64,000 nt of DNA, taken from Euptelea pleiosperma (lineage: Eukaryota; Streptophyta; Magnoliopsida; Ranunculales; Eupteleaceae). The notes below the pieces were generated by a model. The model did not search any database, was not told where the DNA came from, and saw only the letters and a list, made by a program, of their open reading frames with translations. Position 1 is the first letter of the stretch. Each line of letters begins with the position of its first letter. A program made the position numbers and the translations under genes. Shown one piece after another: positions 23,351 to 36,158 of this stretch. The DNA lies in assembly GCA_035048495.1 (NCBI GenBank), contig CM068553.1:22755190-22819189 (forward strand). The letters run 5' to 3'.

Positions 23351-26300
23351 AGATATTCGCTTAAAAGTGCTTATTTTAAGCCATTATCCTTCAGCGTTAT
23401 CGTACTCTCCTACGTAAAACTTCCCTATCCACTTTTCTATGTAAGAGTTTCTTTCATTGCGTAGAACGCACTTTTTTGGACGAAATAGTGTATTTGCATG
23501 TTTTAAACATATTTATGGAAGTCTAGATTTGAAGTCGTTTTGATTAAGTCTCATTACGCGCTTTTCGTTATTGCAGAAAACCCGATCGGATGATTCTTGA
23601 GACTTGCGGGCCCACGATCATCCATAGAAGCCTAATATCAAAGCTTAAAAAGCCAACAAGTTATGACTAGAAGATATAGGCCAAGTACAAGTCAAGTTAG
23701 GGGATCGTAGAGCTAGATAAAGATCCAAGAGAGAGGAAAAGCTGAAGACCAAGAGACGGGCCAAAGTGATTAAAAGCCGCACCAAATGGCATAAAATGAC
23801 GGCTTACGTGATTGGTGAAGCCTACTGAAGACTATGATGAAGATCAGGGTTCAAGACCCTTTGCCAACTCTTTTGTCTTTATTTTATATTATTCTCTCTC
23901 CTCTCTCCTAATTCTCTCTCCATCTCTTTAGACGCTAATATTTAACCCATAGATCATTTCATCCTACCATTAGATCCTTAGATTTACCTTTCGATCCCCC
24001 TTTCAATGATCGAATTGCATATATCTCACCATCCGATCTTTAGATCGATCGTCCTAACCCTCCAATCTCTATCATCTAACCTCTGATCTCTTCTCCTCTA
24101 GCTCTATCACATCTCCCATAGCTTTTCCTCCGTTAGATCATCCATTGGACCATTAGATCTTCGATTGGACCGTTGGATCTCTCCAGATCCAATGGTTCGC
24201 CAAATTTGGGCCAAAACCAATCATCATCCTTCAATTTTCACTCATGTGTCCCAATGCCTTCAATGGTGGCCCACACCATCATCGCCATTAAGCTCACGGC
24301 CTTGAGTAGCCCAATATCCCACTCAATCAAATCCTACGGCCATCATGGCAAGTGAGTGCATTTCATACAACGGCCTTTACAAACATTAGGCCCAAAGCCT
24401 AACTTATATGGCCAAGGCTTCACTTAAATAGAAAGCCCATGACCTTTCGGGCCCAAACCTTTTTTCTCCCATATCCATAACACCCCATCTCACTCACGTG
24501 GAGACTCCTTCCCACGAATCAGTCCACGACTCCATCTTACTCTCTAACTAATCCCTATCTCTCTCTAACTAACCATCTCTCTCTCTCAAATAGCACGAAC
24601 TCACCCCATTCAACCATTCATTCACTCTCCCTTGCTGCTCTCATGTTTCACGGGCTAGCTACCACCTTGCTGTTGGTATACCTCACCATGGCTGTTCATT
24701 TCAACCTCTCCATCCTTTCCGGGCAGCAACCATCCTCTTTTACCCATCCTCCATTGGAGCTCCTCCCTCTTCTCAAGTGCACTTCGGCCTACCATTCTTC
24801 ACTTGCACTCCCCAGCATCTCCACCAACCCAGAAACATTGTTGCTGGTCTCCCACAAAGCAACCTGCAAAATTGCAATGCAGCCACATCCCCCTCTCTGG
24901 GATGCTTCCTCGCCCCCATCACCGTTGCTGCCTTCATTTCCTCTTCTTCTCTTCGAGTTGCCACCTGCAACTTCAATGCCTTCACCAAAGGCAGCAAACC
25001 CATGTTGCTTCTCTTTCTCCTTGCTGGATCGTGAGCCACCAGCAGTAGCCTCCTTGAGTTCAGGCTGCAACCTGCAACCTGCCCCTTCATCTCTGTGAGA
25101 AACCCCACACGTTCCCTCTTGGTGGCTTGAGGAGCCGTGGGCTTCTCCTCTCATGAAACAGCTTGCAGGCCATCCTTTTCTTCTCAAGGTACCACCGATC
25201 GAGATCTTCATCCACGCATCTATAGGCGTCTTGCTGCACCAGCACTTCAGCCTCCTTCACGGTTACAGCACTACTCTGGCGATCTCCATTGACTCCGGAG
25301 CAATTTCTAACTCCTCCACCACCTCTTCCACCTGCAAGCCTTCACGTTTCACCTTCTCCTTTCAGGAGTGCACCTGCCATTCTTCCTGGAGCACAGCCAC
25401 CTCTCCTCCTCAACCGTGGTCTTCACCACAACCTGCTAATGCTTTCACGATCAGCTTCTGATCTGCCCTTCCTTCCTGCTCCCTTTCCATGCTTGCAGGT
25501 CTGCAAGTCCAACACGCCATCGTCTCTCTCCTTGCAACCTCCAGCCAGTTTCCTCCATGGAAACCAACCACTCCAGCATTGATTTTCACGGCCTGTAAAC
25601 CCTTGCAGGCCGTGACCTCCTCCTTCTTCCTCTTCTATCGGGATCTCATCTCTCGGACTCCCTCACGAGCACCTCCTTTCCTCCTCCCCAAGCAATACCA
25701 GTGGCTCCTAGATGCTGGTTCTTCCACCGTTTGAACCACCCTCCTTCTTTTCTCACTGGAGTTGCAGACCTGCAACTCCGGCCGATCATACCAGCTCCTC
25801 TTCTTTCACAGTCATCAAAGTTCAAAGATCTGCACTTCTTGTTGGCCTACACACTTGCAGGAAACACCGCCTCACCTGCAACCCTCAACGTTGCTGATTC
25901 TCTCTTCGTGTGAACGGTTGCCTTCATCAGTAATATAGACCGGCCAGTCCCTCCTCAATGGCTAAGATCACCGGAGAACCAACGGCATCACCTTCATGGT
26001 TGCAGGTCGCAACAGCCATCAATCTTTTCATGGGTTGGGTTCCTCCACGTTGCAAGTCAACACCGCATCAGCCTCCATGCACCACCTCCTTGATCGGTGC
26101 ACTGTTGTTGCAACTCCAGTAACACATACACCCGCCTGTCCAACTGGCAAAAGCTCAACAAGAGTAGATCTGCTGCTCCTCTACGAGCCACAGACTTGCT
26201 GGTGTGCTCCTCCACCTCCCATGGCTTGGCCTAGAGCCACCACGTGGCTAGATTGCACCCCGATCCTCTTCATCAAGCCATGCTGCCAGTTTGGGAACAA

Positions 26301-26738
26301 GCACACGACGTTCTCCATCTTGGACCACTCACGATCTTGGACCACTTCTTGGCCGACCATCATTGGTCGATCTTGGGCCACTTACTTGGGCCGATCGAAC
26401 TTGCCATGATAAGTGTGTATAAGGTAATCTTCTTCCTTCCTCACTTTCTCTCTCTTCTTCTACTTTCTCTCTCTAGATCTCCTCTCTAAAAGACATGGAA
26501 GGGACGTGACATACCTAATTCCATGTTCTCTCACTTTCTCTCTCTAAAAATCTTAGTTTCTCTCTCTACATTGCACTTTCTCTGTCTAGATAACATGGAA
26601 GGGACGTGACATCCCTAATCCCATGTTCTCTCTCTAGAGTGAAATTTCTCTCTCTAAGTCTATTTTCTCTCTCTAGATCCTCCTACTACATTCTCAGGCC
26701 GATCGCCAATTCACTTGGCCGACTCCTTTCGGCGAGTG

Positions 26739-29476
26739 TGAAAGTAGGGTTTTTCTACGTCGTTGGTTACGAAAACCCTAATCTCAATAATATTTGTAAT
26801 TTGATCCAATTTTATCCTGCAAAATTCAGATATTCTGTATAGGGATTCGTTTCGGATGTCGATCCACACTCGGGATTAATCACGTTAGTGCAATAAGAAC
26901 ATAAAATGATAGATTTTTGCCAAAAATTCATGGAGGGATGAGAATGTTGTATTTGGATTAAAACAAGATTGCTTGATTTTAGAGAGAGAAATTATCATAA
27001 TCTACCAAAAAAATACTAATGAAGGAAATCAAACCACAACCAACAAAAGTAATTCATCATTTAAAAATCCAAGGTTCTTACAATACTTCAAAATATAAAA
27101 AGTAACAATAACAATGTAAAAGAACGAAAGACTAAGCTAGAGAGAGAAACTGAGTTCTAAAGAGAGAAAGTAGAGAGAGAGATGAGAGACTAAAGGATGA
27201 AAGAGAAAGTGGTAGAGAGAGAAAATTAAAAGGAAGAGAGAGAAAGTTACTGCTTACCCACCATGAGGAATGATCGAGTAGATCCAACGATTTGGGGAGT
27301 TGCAGGTCAACCAATTGGTGGCAGCAGGAGGTAGGAGTATGGATCGATCATTCCTCCCTTCTCTTCTTCTTCTTCTACTTTTATTTTTCTTTGCCTTGCT
27401 GCGTTTTTCTTTTTCTTTTGTTTGATGGAGAAGAAGAGGGCCGGGAGAAGTGAAATGGTGGTGCTAGCTGGCGGCAAAAAGGAGAGGAGCGGTGGTCTTT
27501 GGATCAGCTGTTGTAGGTGGCAGCAAGGAGGCTTCTCTTCTTTTTCTTCTTCTTCTATCTTTTTTTTTGTTTTTGTTTTTATTCAGAAAACAAGGAGAGT
27601 CGATCGGTTTGGGGCGGTGGAGTCTTGGTCAGTAAGGTGAAGGTGGGAGCATTGTGGAGGGAGTCGGACCACCTCCAATAGTGGTCAGGGCTGCTGTTGG
27701 ATGGTGGTAGAGCACGTTGCAGGTGTGGTGTTTGCAGCCAGGCTGAGGAGATGGAAGCAGGTGCGATTTCAGAGGTGAGGGCGGCAAGGCAACAGGCGGA
27801 CTGGTGGTGGTGGTGCTGTTTCACACTAGCAGGTGGAACATGAGAAGATGATGGCGGCTTGGGGCGTTCTTCAATGGTTTGAGAGAGAGGTGTGGACTGT
27901 GTTCAATGGAGAATGGGGACGGCTAGGGAGAGTGGTGTTGATTGGTGTTGCAGGTTGCAACACCAGAAACAGTAATGGAGATCGCCCCAAAAGGTTCGAG
28001 AGGGGTGGAGATCGTGAGTGAGAAGGAAAGTGAGAGGAGAGGGAATGTGGGGCAGCTATTGAGGACGGTGGAGATGTAGAAGACTGTGCAGCAACGGCAA
28101 AGAGATGAGTGGAAGGCGTTGATGGAGGACAGCAAGGTAGTTAACGGCTTGGTGAATGCTGTTCAGCGTGACGGCTAGAGATGGGGGAAGAAGAAACGTG
28201 CAGGCGGTGCTAGTGGTGCTGCTCGCCTTTGCAGACGCAGGAAGAAGAAGAAAAAGAAGAAAAAGAAGAAGAAGAAGAAGGAGAAGAAGAAGCGGCCGGA
28301 GTTCTGCAACTCCGGCGAGATCAAGAAGAAGAAGAAGAAGAAGAAGAAGAAGAAGAGGAAAGAAGGAGAGGAAGGAGCGAAAACGTGGTGGATGGTTTTG
28401 GGAAGAGAAAGGAGAAGAAAAGAGGGGGATTAGGGTTCCAAAGAACCCTTCTCCTTTCCCTTTTAAAGCTCCCTAGTTTCCATTAATGGAAATTAGGGAA
28501 TTTTTGAAATTTTTTTTTTTTTAAGTAAAATGCTACTTTTCTTTGGGGAACGTCCCCATTTAGTGGACCCCCCATTTTTTAAAATTTAATTAAAATTATT
28601 TTGAAATTCACGGGGTCCACTAACTAGTCGGATAGCGGGTCGATGATGATGGGCCCGGCTACTGGTCCACATGGATTGATGATGTCCATCGTCTTACAAG
28701 ATGATGTGACAAACAGTCTGATGGCGATCGGATGGATGGTGACTTGATTGGGACCCAGATTGGTAGATCGACGGATCTAGAGAGATCCAACGGTCCGATG
28801 GAAGATCCAACGGTCAGAAAGCTAAGGGAGATGAGATAGAGCCGATGGACAGGAGTTCTGGGGTTAGGTCAGTAGATTCGAGGACCGAGAGATGAAGAGA
28901 GAGAGAGAATAAGGAGAGATGAGAGAGAAAGTATCAGAAAATGGAGATAAAAGTATTGGCAGAGGGTCTGGAACCCTGGTCTTCACTGTGACCATCCTCA
29001 CGCTTCTCCAGTAGAGTAGACTATCATTCCTTGCTGACTCATGTAGCTTTAAATGCTTTGGTCCGTCTTTTGGTCATTAGCTCTCCTACTCTCTTCGTTC
29101 TTTGGGCTGGCCTTTTGGTCATCTTATTCAGCCCATATTTGGCCCATATCTTCTAGTCGTAGCATGTGGGCTCTTTAAGCTTTGATAATGGGCTTTCCTG
29201 ATCGATGTGGGCTCGCAAGTCTCAAGAATTGTCCCATCGGGGTTTCCTGTGACAGAAGAAGCGCGTAATGAGACTCTATCAGAATGACTTCATATCTAGA
29301 CTTCCAAAAATGTGTTTAATGCATGCAAATATACCATTTCGTCCAGAAAAGTATGTTCTACGCAACAAAAGAGACTCTTACGTAGAAAAGTAGATAAATA
29401 GAGCATTTTAACGTAGGAGAATGCAATAACGCTAAAAGGATAATTGCTTAAAATAAGCACTTTTGAGCGAATATCA
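26739..29476 (-). repeat. Solo LTR G (minus) nested in LTR F
   Basis: A 2738-bp minus-strand LTR beginning TGAAAGTAGGG and ending GAGCGAATATCA on plus, flanked by GAGTG (26734-26738, 29477-29481). It carries the short palindrome 28295-28316, a GAA microsatellite at about 28318-28360 and the hairpin arms 28560-28571/28612-28623. It inserted into LTR F in the opposite orientation. Confidence 0.9.
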
Positions 29477-29567
29477 GAGTGAAAAGGTGAGCTTCTTAGG
29501 GCACATCATTGTACATTTGCCAATTCACATCTACCTTGTCGGCCGGTAAGATCCGATGTGGATTCCT

Positions 29568-29977
29568 CGATTGAGCAGCATTCCATGAAATTTGGACGGT
29601 CCTTTTCTTGATCGGTAGTGCCCTTAGCTCCAAAGGTCATGGGATGCTTCTCTGTCAAAACTTTTCCCTACGATTGAAGCATTCATAGAAGTCTTGGACG
29701 ATCCTCTTCTTGATTGGTAGCGCCCTTAGCTCTGAGATTTCAATGGACGTTTCTTTCCCTTACCCCTTCTCTCGATTGAACAGCATTCCATGAAATTTGG
29801 ACGGTCCTCTTCTTGATCGGTAGCGCCCTTAGCTCCAAAGGTCATGGATGGTTCTCTGTCAAAACCCTTCTCCACGATTGAAGCATTCATTGAATTTCTG
29901 GACGATCCTCTTCTTGATAGGTAGCGCTCTTAGCTCCGAGATTTCAATGGACGTTTCTTTCCCTTACCTCTTCATCT
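29568..29977 (+). repeat. 205-bp tandem duplication inside LTR F
   Basis: Two copies with a 205-bp period (29568-29772, 29773-29977), each starting CGATTGARCAGCATTCC. Within each copy a CTTCTTGATNGGTAGCGC block recurs about 101 bp apart, so the array looks like two doublings of a ~101-bp unit. Confidence 0.8.
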
Positions 29978-30323
29978 CCCAACCCTTTACATGCTTTTTT
30001 ACATGCTTTCTTTATTTTTATTATTTTGATTAATGTACGCACTCTTTGATGATTAATGAAGTTGATTTTGATATTTTGGTGTTCTGAATCTCAAATGAAT
30101 GTTGTTTTTAAATCGACATGCCCTTCTCATCTCTTCCACCATTCTCATTTCTCTCTGTATATTATTTGTCAGTTTTAATTCCTTATTGTGCTAACTCGCA
30201 CCGAGTGCGGATCGACATCCGATACATATTGCTATATAAGTTACATTTTGCAGATAATCGGATTTTACAAATATTGTTGAAGTTAGGGTTTCCAAATTGA
30301 CGACACGGAAAAATCGCAATTTC

Positions 30324-31298
30324 AATACGATCGAATGAAAAATCCTTTAGAGAAGAATTTGCCCAAGAGACGCTTTGCCAAGAGTAATCCTCTTCTTGGA
30401 AGAAGATTCTTGCAGACTAACAATACCAAATAGTCTCTTCCAAACACTTAGAGACTTCACAACGAATTCTCAGCTTTGCTCTGGTGAAGCTCTCATAAAT
30501 TCCAGATCTCTGGACTTAAAGAATGATAATCAAGTAAAGTAAAGTAGAGATCTCTTGATTGGGTTAATTCTATCAAAGGAAGAGGGCTTTTATTTATAAG
30601 CAGGTCTCGCTTTGCTAGAACCGTACCGAATATAGCCATTTGAAGGACCAAAATGTGCTTCTAATCGCATATAAGATTTCGTCAAACGAGATCTGAAATT
30701 GGCAGGGTCGACCGCATTATTGGCCGCTCGACCGAGCCTTTAGTCGGTCGCCCGCTCAGGATTTAAGCCAACAATCTCGAACCTGAGAGTTAGGGTCGAC
30801 CGAACCATTTTGGCCAGTCGACAGGACCTTCGGTCGTCCACACAAATGATCTGGTCGGCCGAACAGTTTTGTCCATAGCCGAGTGTTACCAAATTCTGAG
30901 AAATTCACTTCTCATCACACGCACAAACCCTTACCAAAATTTAACCATCTAGGGTACAACTAAATCCGCTGGCAACGAGCGGTTTTACCCTCAGACTTGC
31001 GTAAGTAATCGCAACACAAGTTTCTTCATAGTTGAACGTTCGTTGAGTGAGAATGTACTTGAGCTTTTTGACTTTGTCTTTAGTTGAGCTTGATCATTTG
31101 ACTTTGTCTTCAGTTGTATTTGATAATCTTGACTTTGTCTTCAGTTGATCTTGAACACTTGGGTTGTCTTTTCTTCAGCTTTAATCCTTCTTTTGTTTTG
31201 TCGAAGTCCACTTGATTTTTGATGCTTCAGTCTTCAGGGGATTCATGCACAACAATACATAAATTTACCGAAGAACTAAGTATTCCTGGGATTTGACA
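30324..31298 (-). repeat. Right piece of the SIRE-like copia LTR
   Basis: Continues the LTR at 22815-23350 after LTR F. It ends ...GGGATTTGACA (minus: TGTCAAATCCC). Just beyond, TCAATCTCCCCCTTCGTCAA (complement of a GGGGGAGATTG polypurine tract) is diagnostic of SIRE/Maximus copia elements read on minus. A cluster of GGTCGACCG-like words lies at 30700-30860. No gene is seen. Confidence 0.6.
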
Positions 31299-31971
31299 AT
31301 TGAGACTTTTCAATCTCCCCCTTCGTCAATGCTAGTACAAAAACAAATACTTATCCAATTATATTACACATTTTGCCCATTACAAAAGAAATCAAAAAAA
31401 TGCTCCCCCTAAGTACAAGGAGGCAACGTTGTAGCTCGCGATTAGTATCATGATTGGTACCACACTTATTGCAAACAACCGGTTGTTACAAAATAAACCA
31501 CTTAACAAAAAAAATCTTTGACAATAGCTTCTCATTAGTATATTAGTTAAAAACATACCAAAAACGTCTTCTCAGTACATTTAGTCAAATAGAACTAAAT
31601 AAGAATCACAGATATTTTATGACAAGCAGTTCAATAAGATAGTAAAAACAACAAGTGTTATTATCAATGTAATCTACATTATAATCGATTTCTCCCTCTT
31701 TTTATCATACATTGACAAAGGGAAGAACTCCAACCTGTGATGATAAAGAATATAAGACAATGCTAATCAATCATACAGGAAAAAAAAATCATACCAAATT
31801 ACACCAAAATATAACATAACATAAACCGGTCAACATAGTGACCAATATCCAACATCTACACAAAGTACTCAAAGTACATCAGTATCAAATAGTACATACC
31901 AATAGTATTAAATAATACATCAACACAACATGTACTACTGATTTATAAAGAGAGAAAAAGCAAAGCGTGCT
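31299..31971 (-). other. 3' internal region of the SIRE-like element
   Basis: Contains the polypurine-tract complement (31311-31330) and a second GCTCCCCCTAAG block (about 31402), both usual near the 3' end of SIRE-type copia elements. It is AT-rich, with no ORF. Confidence 0.55.
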
Positions 31972-32670
31972 CTAGTCATAATCATCCTCATCGTCATCAT
32001 CATCACGATCATCATCATCTGCATCATCTCCTTCTTCATCTTCGTCCTCATCTTCATCTTCGTCTTCATCTTCTTCTTCATCATCGCCAGCTGCTGAAGG
32101 CACAGTCGTCTCCTCAGGTGAGGGCTCTGGATAGTCAGGATGCTGAGACCTAAGGAATGAAGTCATACGCTACCGACGTCGAGAAAATTTGTCAATCGAC
32201 GCACAAAGATTGTCCAACTTGGATGAGAGACCTGCAATAGATGCAGATACAGAGGAACAACGGGATCCAGAACTCAAAGTAGAAGCAGAAACAGGAGCAG
32301 ACATAGATGATTCACTAACCAACATCTTGCTAAAAGTAGCTTGATTGATAGGTGAGATAGGATGCATAGTTTCATTAGAGTCTAAAATATGAACTTTGTA
32401 ATGACTCAGAATTTTTGAAACTAAAATACAAAAAGGAAAAGACCGCTTGCGATTCTCAATCGCCAAATTCTCAACCATGAGATGAAAAATTACTGATGGA
32501 CCACAAATTTTTGTGACTTGAGAGACACAATACAGAAGATACTGGATATAGGGTCCAATTTCACTCCGATGTCCCGCCTTAGGGACCAAGTTGTTGGAAA
32601 AAATTAGACCTAGCAAATGATACATGGGAAATAATTCCCTTGTAGCCAAATTAGATGACCAATGAACTAC
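31972..32670 (-). pseudogene. Broken 'putative plant transposon protein' ORF of a retroelement
   Basis: Two minus ORFs (32170-32649 and 31972-32166) share one frame and are separated by a single TAG. The larger part (LVPKAGHRSEI, then VIFHLMVENL and ILVSKILSHYKV) resembles the plant retroelement domain often called Transposase_32, which lies downstream of pol or in accessory ORFs. The smaller part begins near RSQHPDYPEPSPEE and ends in a long D/E run coded by an ATC/TTC-rich microsatellite. The N-terminal side is cut off by the LTR inserted at 32671. Its function is unknown. The domain call is from memory of the motif pattern only. Confidence 0.5.
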
Positions 32671-34501
32671 TGATATTAACTTAAAAGTGCGTATTTTCCA
32701 CTATTATCTTCTAAGCGTTTTCACACTCTCCTACGTTAAAATGATCTATTTATCTACTTTTCTACGTAAGAGTCTCTTTTGTTATGTAGAACACACTTTT
32801 CTGGACGAAATGGTATATTTGCATACATTAAACACATTTTTGGAAGTCTAGACATTGAGTCATTCTGATAAAGTCTCATTACGCGCTTCTTTTGTCGTAG
32901 GAAACCCCGATAGGACAATTCTTGAGACTTGCGAGCCCACATCAATCAGGAAAGTTCATTATCAAATCTTAAAGAGCCCAAATGCTATGACTAGAAGATA
33001 TGGGCCAAATATGGGCTGAATAAGAGGACCAAAAAGCTGGCCCAAAGAACGAAGAGAGCAGGAGAGCCAATGACCAAGAGACGGACCAAAGTGTTTAAAG
33101 CCACATGAGTCAGCAAGGAATGATAGTCTACTCTACTGGAGAAGTGTGAGGATGGTCACAGTGAAGACCAGGGTTCCAGACCCTCTGCCAATACTTTTAT
33201 CTCCATTTTCTGATATTTTTTCTCTCATCTCTCCTTATTCTCTCTCTCTTCATCTCTCGGTCCTCGAATCTACTGACCTAACCCCAGAACTCCTGCCCAT
33301 TGGCTCTGTCTCATCTCTCTTAGCTTTCTGACCGTTGGATCTTCAATCGGACCGTTGGATCTTCCACCGGACCGTTGGATCTCTCTAGATCCGTCGATCT
33401 ACCAATCTGGGTCCCAATCAAGTCACCATCCATCCGATCGCCATCAGATTGTTTGTCACATCATCTTGTGAGACGATGGACATCATCAATCCATGTGGGC
33501 CAGTAGTCGGGCCCATCATCATCGACCCGCTGTCCGACCATTTAGTGGACCCCGTGAATTACAAAATAATTTCAATTAAATTTTAAAAAATGGGGGGTCC
33601 ACTAAGGAAAACCAAAAAGAAGAAAAGAAAAAAAAGGAGAAGAGAGGAGAAGAAGATAAGGGGGAGTGGGTCGCCCACTTGCTAATCTTGGCTACCCCTC
33701 CTTGCACCGCCTCTTTGCTCCTCCTTGCAAGTCTGCTACCAGTCATCACCATCGCCACTCCCACCAACGTCTCACCATCCTTCAGCCACTGCACCTCTCC
33801 CCTTGCATATTGTTGTGTGCCTCTCAATGCTACCACACCACTGGGCTGCATCATTTCTCCACCTGAACGGCTCCTCGAATAGTGCACAACCGTTTCACAC
33901 CCTGCTAAAATTGGACCACCACATCCTCCATCATTTCAGCAAGTCCATAGACCAATCATCTTCATGAGTACATTCTTGGGTAAGTTTTCTCTCTCTATAA
34001 TTTTTCTTTCATCCCCTAGGATTCTCTCTCTCTAGAGTTTTCTCGTTTAGTCTTTACTTTCTCTCTCATCTTGATATCTTTTATTGTGCTTTCTAGATTA
34101 GCTACTTGAGTATGTTTATTTTAATAATTGTAAGCTCCATTTCAATTTGATGAATAAAATAATAATTATTTTTTTTTTGCAAATCTTAGTTGGATTAGTA
34201 TGATTTAGTGTTTTCTCTCTTTTCTTTTTATGCATCTTAGGTTGTAATAATCCAAATAAAAAAGAATGTTTTAAAAATCTCGATCTCTCACCACTCTCAC
34301 CTCATCATATTCTCCACGTTTTTCTGAAAAAATCTGTCATTTTATATCCTTGAATTGCGCACACTAACCCCGAGTGCGGATCGACATCAGACACGAATCC
34401 CTATACAATATCTCATATTTTGCAGGATAATCAGATAAAAATTACAAATGTGTTGAGAGTAGGGTTTCCGTAATCAACGACGCGGAAAAATCCTACTTTC
34501 A
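32671..34501 (+). repeat. 5' LTR of a second, truncated Athila-like element
   Basis: An 1831-bp LTR starting TGATATTAACTTAAAAGTGC and ending CTACTTTCA, followed by a primer site and leader, so it is a true 5' LTR. It is about 1.1 kb shorter than the LTRs of the complete element and is built like LTRs B, G and I, with hairpin arms at 33542-33553 and 33594-33605. The five bases before it are ACTAC. No LTR in the window is followed by ACTAC, so its 3' half is not identified. Confidence 0.88.
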
Positions 34502-34503
34502 AA

Positions 34504-34517
34504 TTGCGCCGTTGCCG
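34504..34517 (+). other. Primer binding site of the second Athila-like copy
   Basis: TTGCGCCGTTGCCG, one mismatch to the expected tRNA-Asp complement TGGCGCCGTTGCCG. It lies two bases after the LTR, as in the complete element. Confidence 0.78.
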
Positions 34518-36158
34518 TTCGGGTGTTCGGGAGTGCAAAAAAGGACGTAAAGACAGAATTTGAAAGTTACTAAAGCGAAAAGCTGCTCAATTTGGACAGC
34601 CCAACCCTTTCGGGAAACTTTCTATTTTTTGATTTTTAGTGATTTTTAGCAGTTTTTAAATTACTATTTTTAATGCCTTAGAAGGCTGAGTGCAATTTGT
34701 AATAATTTAAGAATTTTACTGCTTTCCAAATAACTGCTAGATCTTGTTCTAGGGTTTTTTAGAAATACTAGATTAAGTGAAAAATACCAAACAAATCAAA
34801 AATCAAAATTCAAAAAAAATTAGGGTTTTATCTTTTGCAGATTTTTAGAAATCACCAATCAAGGATTTGCAATTTTTGGAAAGCTTCTAAAATCTTGAAA
34901 CTCTGCTAAATTAGGGTTTCCCCTCTTAGAAGTTTTCTCTTTAGAAGAATTTCTATCTTTAGAAATCTTCCGAATTTGGAAAAGTCTGCAAAAAGGAAAC
35001 ATCCCAAATCTAGCAGAAATTCAATTTTTGGCAATTTCCCAAAATTGTAAGGGATCTCGCAATCAAATCTTTCTTGGAAGATCTCCACAGTTCAGGAAAC
35101 TTTTCAATCTAGGTATTTTCCAATTTGGGAATTACTAAATTTTAACCCATCTCGAACTTGGAAATTAATTCAAAAAACTTGCCTAAATCCAATACGTGTT
35201 CTGTGAACCCTAAAAAGGCAAGGATCTTCCAAATAGAATCCCGAATACCTAGACCGTGCGATCTCACTTTTCTGCAGGAACATGATCCAATGTGGGTAGG
35301 GAGAGAAAGCTCAAAGAGGTGGAGTCGGGCCCAAGCCCATTAGGATACCCCTCCCTAACCCATGGAGGCGACCTCGTGGCGTGGCCCATGGGAGGTAAGT
35401 CCTTATCCTCGCCTTGAGTGCGATACAGTGTTATTGAGTGAATCATTGCCGCTTGTCTATTTGCTTTCGCATATATATTCTTCGACTTGCGTGGTGTGGC
35501 CGTTAATAAATCAACTTTAAGAGAGCAGATCCAGCTCCAAAATTGAAACTGGTGGGATTTCATCACCCACCTCATCATTTCAATTGATAAGGTGTTCGAG
35601 GAAAAATCCACACAAAATGAACCCGCTAAACATCCAATCGAAATAAGACCATGTGTACGGGTCCCTGTTGTCTAACACACCCATAAGACCCTGCTACTCA
35701 AGTACACTGAGCTCGACGTGGCATCTTGGACTATTCCGCGGTTAGTTGCGTGTGGACTAGGAACACGCATCAACCCTAGCTTAACCCGAGGGAACACTCT
35801 TCTTATCCACTTGACCAATCCGGTTAGTCTGGGACGTACTTAAGTCAGCCATTGTGCCGCACGTCTGTCTAGGCTTCGGATTGCCTAGTTGTTAACTAGA
35901 GTTAGTACTAAAGGATTCGCTCTGAAGAGTGTAGCCTGGTGAGAACCTCTGAGTGCAAAACAGTTAGTCCGGTGGTTAAAAGATAAACCAGTCATCCGCC
36001 TACTGTCATAATCTACTCTAGCCCCAAAACTAACAAAGATAATTCCGAAAATATATCCTGATTGCTTACAATAGGATTATCTGTGCTTGGTGTGCATCAT
36101 TTAGGATAGTGTTCCTCTCTGGCAACTTTTTGCCAAGTATAGAGCTTGCCTCATCAGC
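34518..36158 (+). other. Leader of the second Athila-like copy
   Basis: Closely parallels 7933-9629 with scattered substitutions and a deletion near 35588 (an internal stretch that includes CCAAGGCTCC is missing). It keeps the GGAGGTAAGT donor-like site near 35391-35400 and the TTTTCTGCAG acceptor-like site near 35268-35277. It is non-coding. Confidence 0.75.

Larger units (their letters stand above)
23351..30323 (+). repeat. Solo LTR F (plus), split by solo LTR G
   Basis: A plus-strand family LTR. It starts AGATATTCGCTTAAAAGTGC (first T mutated to A) and ends CGCAATTTCA. The target duplication ATACG lies at 23346-23350 and 30324-30328. Without the nested LTR G and its duplication it is about 4230 bp, the longest member here. 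The extra length is CT-rich sequence and a 205-bp tandem duplication (29568-29977). It includes the palindrome at 25758-25779. ORFs at 24643-25913 are compositional and are not called as genes. Confidence 0.85.

Noticed and set aside
24643..26489. Cluster of 60-151-codon ORFs in LTR F
   Set aside because: The region lies within a solo LTR with exact target duplications. The ORFs are C/T-rich and unlike any protein.
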